This document shows positions 20,660-21,313 of a stretch of 21,313 bases of DNA, piece after piece. Origin of the DNA: Candidatus Woesearchaeota archaeon (GTDB taxonomy: Archaea; Nanobdellota; Nanobdellia; SCGC-AAA011-G17; GW2011-AR20); contig JAGVZJ010000025.1 in assembly GCA_018302725.1 (NCBI GenBank), positions 1-21,313 of the forward strand, read 5' to 3'. Each line of letters starts with the position of its first letter. Within the stretch, counting starts at the first letter, position 1. Under the pieces are notes generated by a model. That model worked only from the letters and a program-made list of their open reading frames with translations. It did no database searches and was not told the origin of the DNA. A program made the position numbers and the translations under genes.

Positions 20660-20957
20660 ATGGACACATCGCTACGCTTCAGACCCTATTATGGAATTTA
20701 CGCCAGAAGCAGGACCGTCTCATTAGATTTAATATTAATAAGCCTCAATGGAGATGGTAATACAGTTACCAATGCAGAGTTAAGAGCAAATTATGCAGAT
20801 GGCAGGTCAGCTACATTTGGGGGTAAATAATGGCAGTATTACAGAGATAGCACCTGGCTTTATAGCTTGGATAGCCAACAATCCAAGTGGCAGACAATTA
20901 GTTTGTAGACATAGAGGCTACTGGGTTTCTAAACCAAGAAGATATTATCCCCCCTAA
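20660..20957 (+). pseudogene. Small unknown gene interrupted by a frameshift in a G run
   Basis: The 318-base stretch after cbf5 holds a frame that opens at ATG 20660 (MDTSLRFRPYYGIYARSRTV) and reaches RSATFGG before TAA at 20828-20830. The next frame continues VNNGSITEIAPGFIAWIANNPSGRQLVCRHRGYWVSKPRRYYPP to TAA at 20955-20957. Removing one G from the five-G run 20819-20823 joins them into about 98 residues with sensible composition. I do not recognise the family. A TATA-like TTTATTTAAAT (20648-20658) sits immediately before the ATG, too close for a leaderless start there, so either the true start differs or the gene is read from cbf5. Confidence that this is a gene is modest. Confidence 0.4.
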
Positions 20958-21313
20958 CAGTATTTTACATCATAAACAACTAAATAGCATTCCTTACTAC
21001 TTTTAATTTTTGTTAAGTTTTCTAAAAACCTTAAAACTTCTTCAGAATTATACTTTTTTTCTAATTTATTATCATATTCTACTCTCGAAAAGTCAGGAGA
21101 AACATAGCACGCATATTCATGTAATTTTAGACTAAATGGCTGGGATAGTTTGTACTTATTACCTTCCTGCACAACATATCCTTTCTTAACCAATGACATA
21201 ACAACATCATAGACATCTGAAAATTGTAAACCTGTCTTAGAAAATATTTCTGCAGAAGTAAAAGTATTCATTGTTAGTGCAGCATCAAAAACTCTTTTTT
21301 GCTGGGGGCTCAA
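20954..21313 (-). CDS. Winged-helix protein, 5' end outside the window
   Basis: The frame is open to the right edge; its first visible codon is TTG, and the true start is probably beyond the window. The visible 119 residues start SPQQKRVFDAALTMNTFTSAEIFSKTGLQFSDVYDVVMSLVKKGYVVQEGNKYKLS, a winged helix with recognition helix around DVYDVVMSLVKKG. A C-terminal segment, LKLHEYACYVSPDFSRVEYDNKLEKKYNSEEVLRFLENL, follows, and the end is a beta-like YLVVYDVKYC. It is probably a DNA-binding protein; the family is not recognised. The TAG stop overlaps the stop of the small plus-strand gene. Confidence 0.7.
   Translation of the reverse strand: MSPQQKRVFDAALTMNTFTSAEIFSKTGLQFSDVYDVVMSLVKKGYVVQEGNKYKLSQPFSLKLHEYACYVSPDFSRVEYDNKLEKKYNSEEVLRFLENLTKIKSSKECYLVVYDVKYC

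Noticed and set aside
1..21313. CRISPR array, insertion sequence or transposase
   Set aside because: No regularly spaced repeats, terminal inverted repeats with transposase, or Cas-like proteins were seen on either strand.

Overview
The window looks like part of a small, AT-rich archaeal chromosome, most likely a DPANN lineage near Woesearchaeota/Pacearchaeota. The archaeal call rests on information-processing genes with no bacterial equivalent: PCNA, TFS, RNA polymerase subunit L, MBF1, aRF1, ribosomal proteins S19e, L39e and L31e, the PDCD5-like protein and Cbf5. The DPANN placement is an inference from protein style, such as an N-terminal RAQVTVFIILGII membrane anchor and a short ValRS. 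Many genes have a TATA-like box centred 25-29 bp before the start codon, which implies mostly leaderless transcripts; this spacing was used to choose several starts.

Layout. Positions 1-2274 (minus): signal peptidase I, TFS, a small OB-fold protein, PCNA (frameshifted) and the start of a membrane-anchored protein. Positions 2400-3109 (plus): a secreted, possibly beta-barrel-like protein broken by a frameshift. Positions 3095-4188 (minus): a two-TM protein and RpoL. Positions 4285-4602 (plus): a degenerate receiver-like gene with an in-frame TAG. Positions 4569-15549 (minus): a long, tightly packed series in transcription order: zinc-dependent phospholipase C-like protein, ValRS, aRF1 with an intein, ScpB, two tandem GT-C membrane proteins, a processive GT2 glycosyltransferase, a thioredoxin-fold membrane protein, MBF1 and a METTL5-like methyltransferase. 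The middle four form a cell-surface glycan module.

Positions 15630-15768 (plus) hold a tRNA-Phe(GAA) gene with two insertions at unusual places (D-loop and the 26/27 junction). A CBS-domain protein and two winged-helix proteins follow. Positions 16984-20635 (plus) are a ribosome-linked operon (S19e, PDCD5-like, L39e, L31e, Cbf5), interrupted between the PDCD5 gene and L39e by a two-gene insert: a 44-residue ribbon-helix-helix protein translationally coupled to a LAGLIDADG/HTH protein. After Cbf5 come a small unknown gene with a frameshift and a partial winged-helix gene.

The strongest leads are the 131-residue mini-intein placed directly after the GGQ catalytic motif of the release factor, the multiply interrupted tRNA-Phe, and the free-standing LAGLIDADG unit in the ribosomal operon. 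Four reading frames are broken (PCNA, the secreted protein, the receiver-like gene and the small gene after Cbf5); three breaks lie in homopolymer or near-homopolymer runs, so sequence error must be excluded before any biology is inferred.
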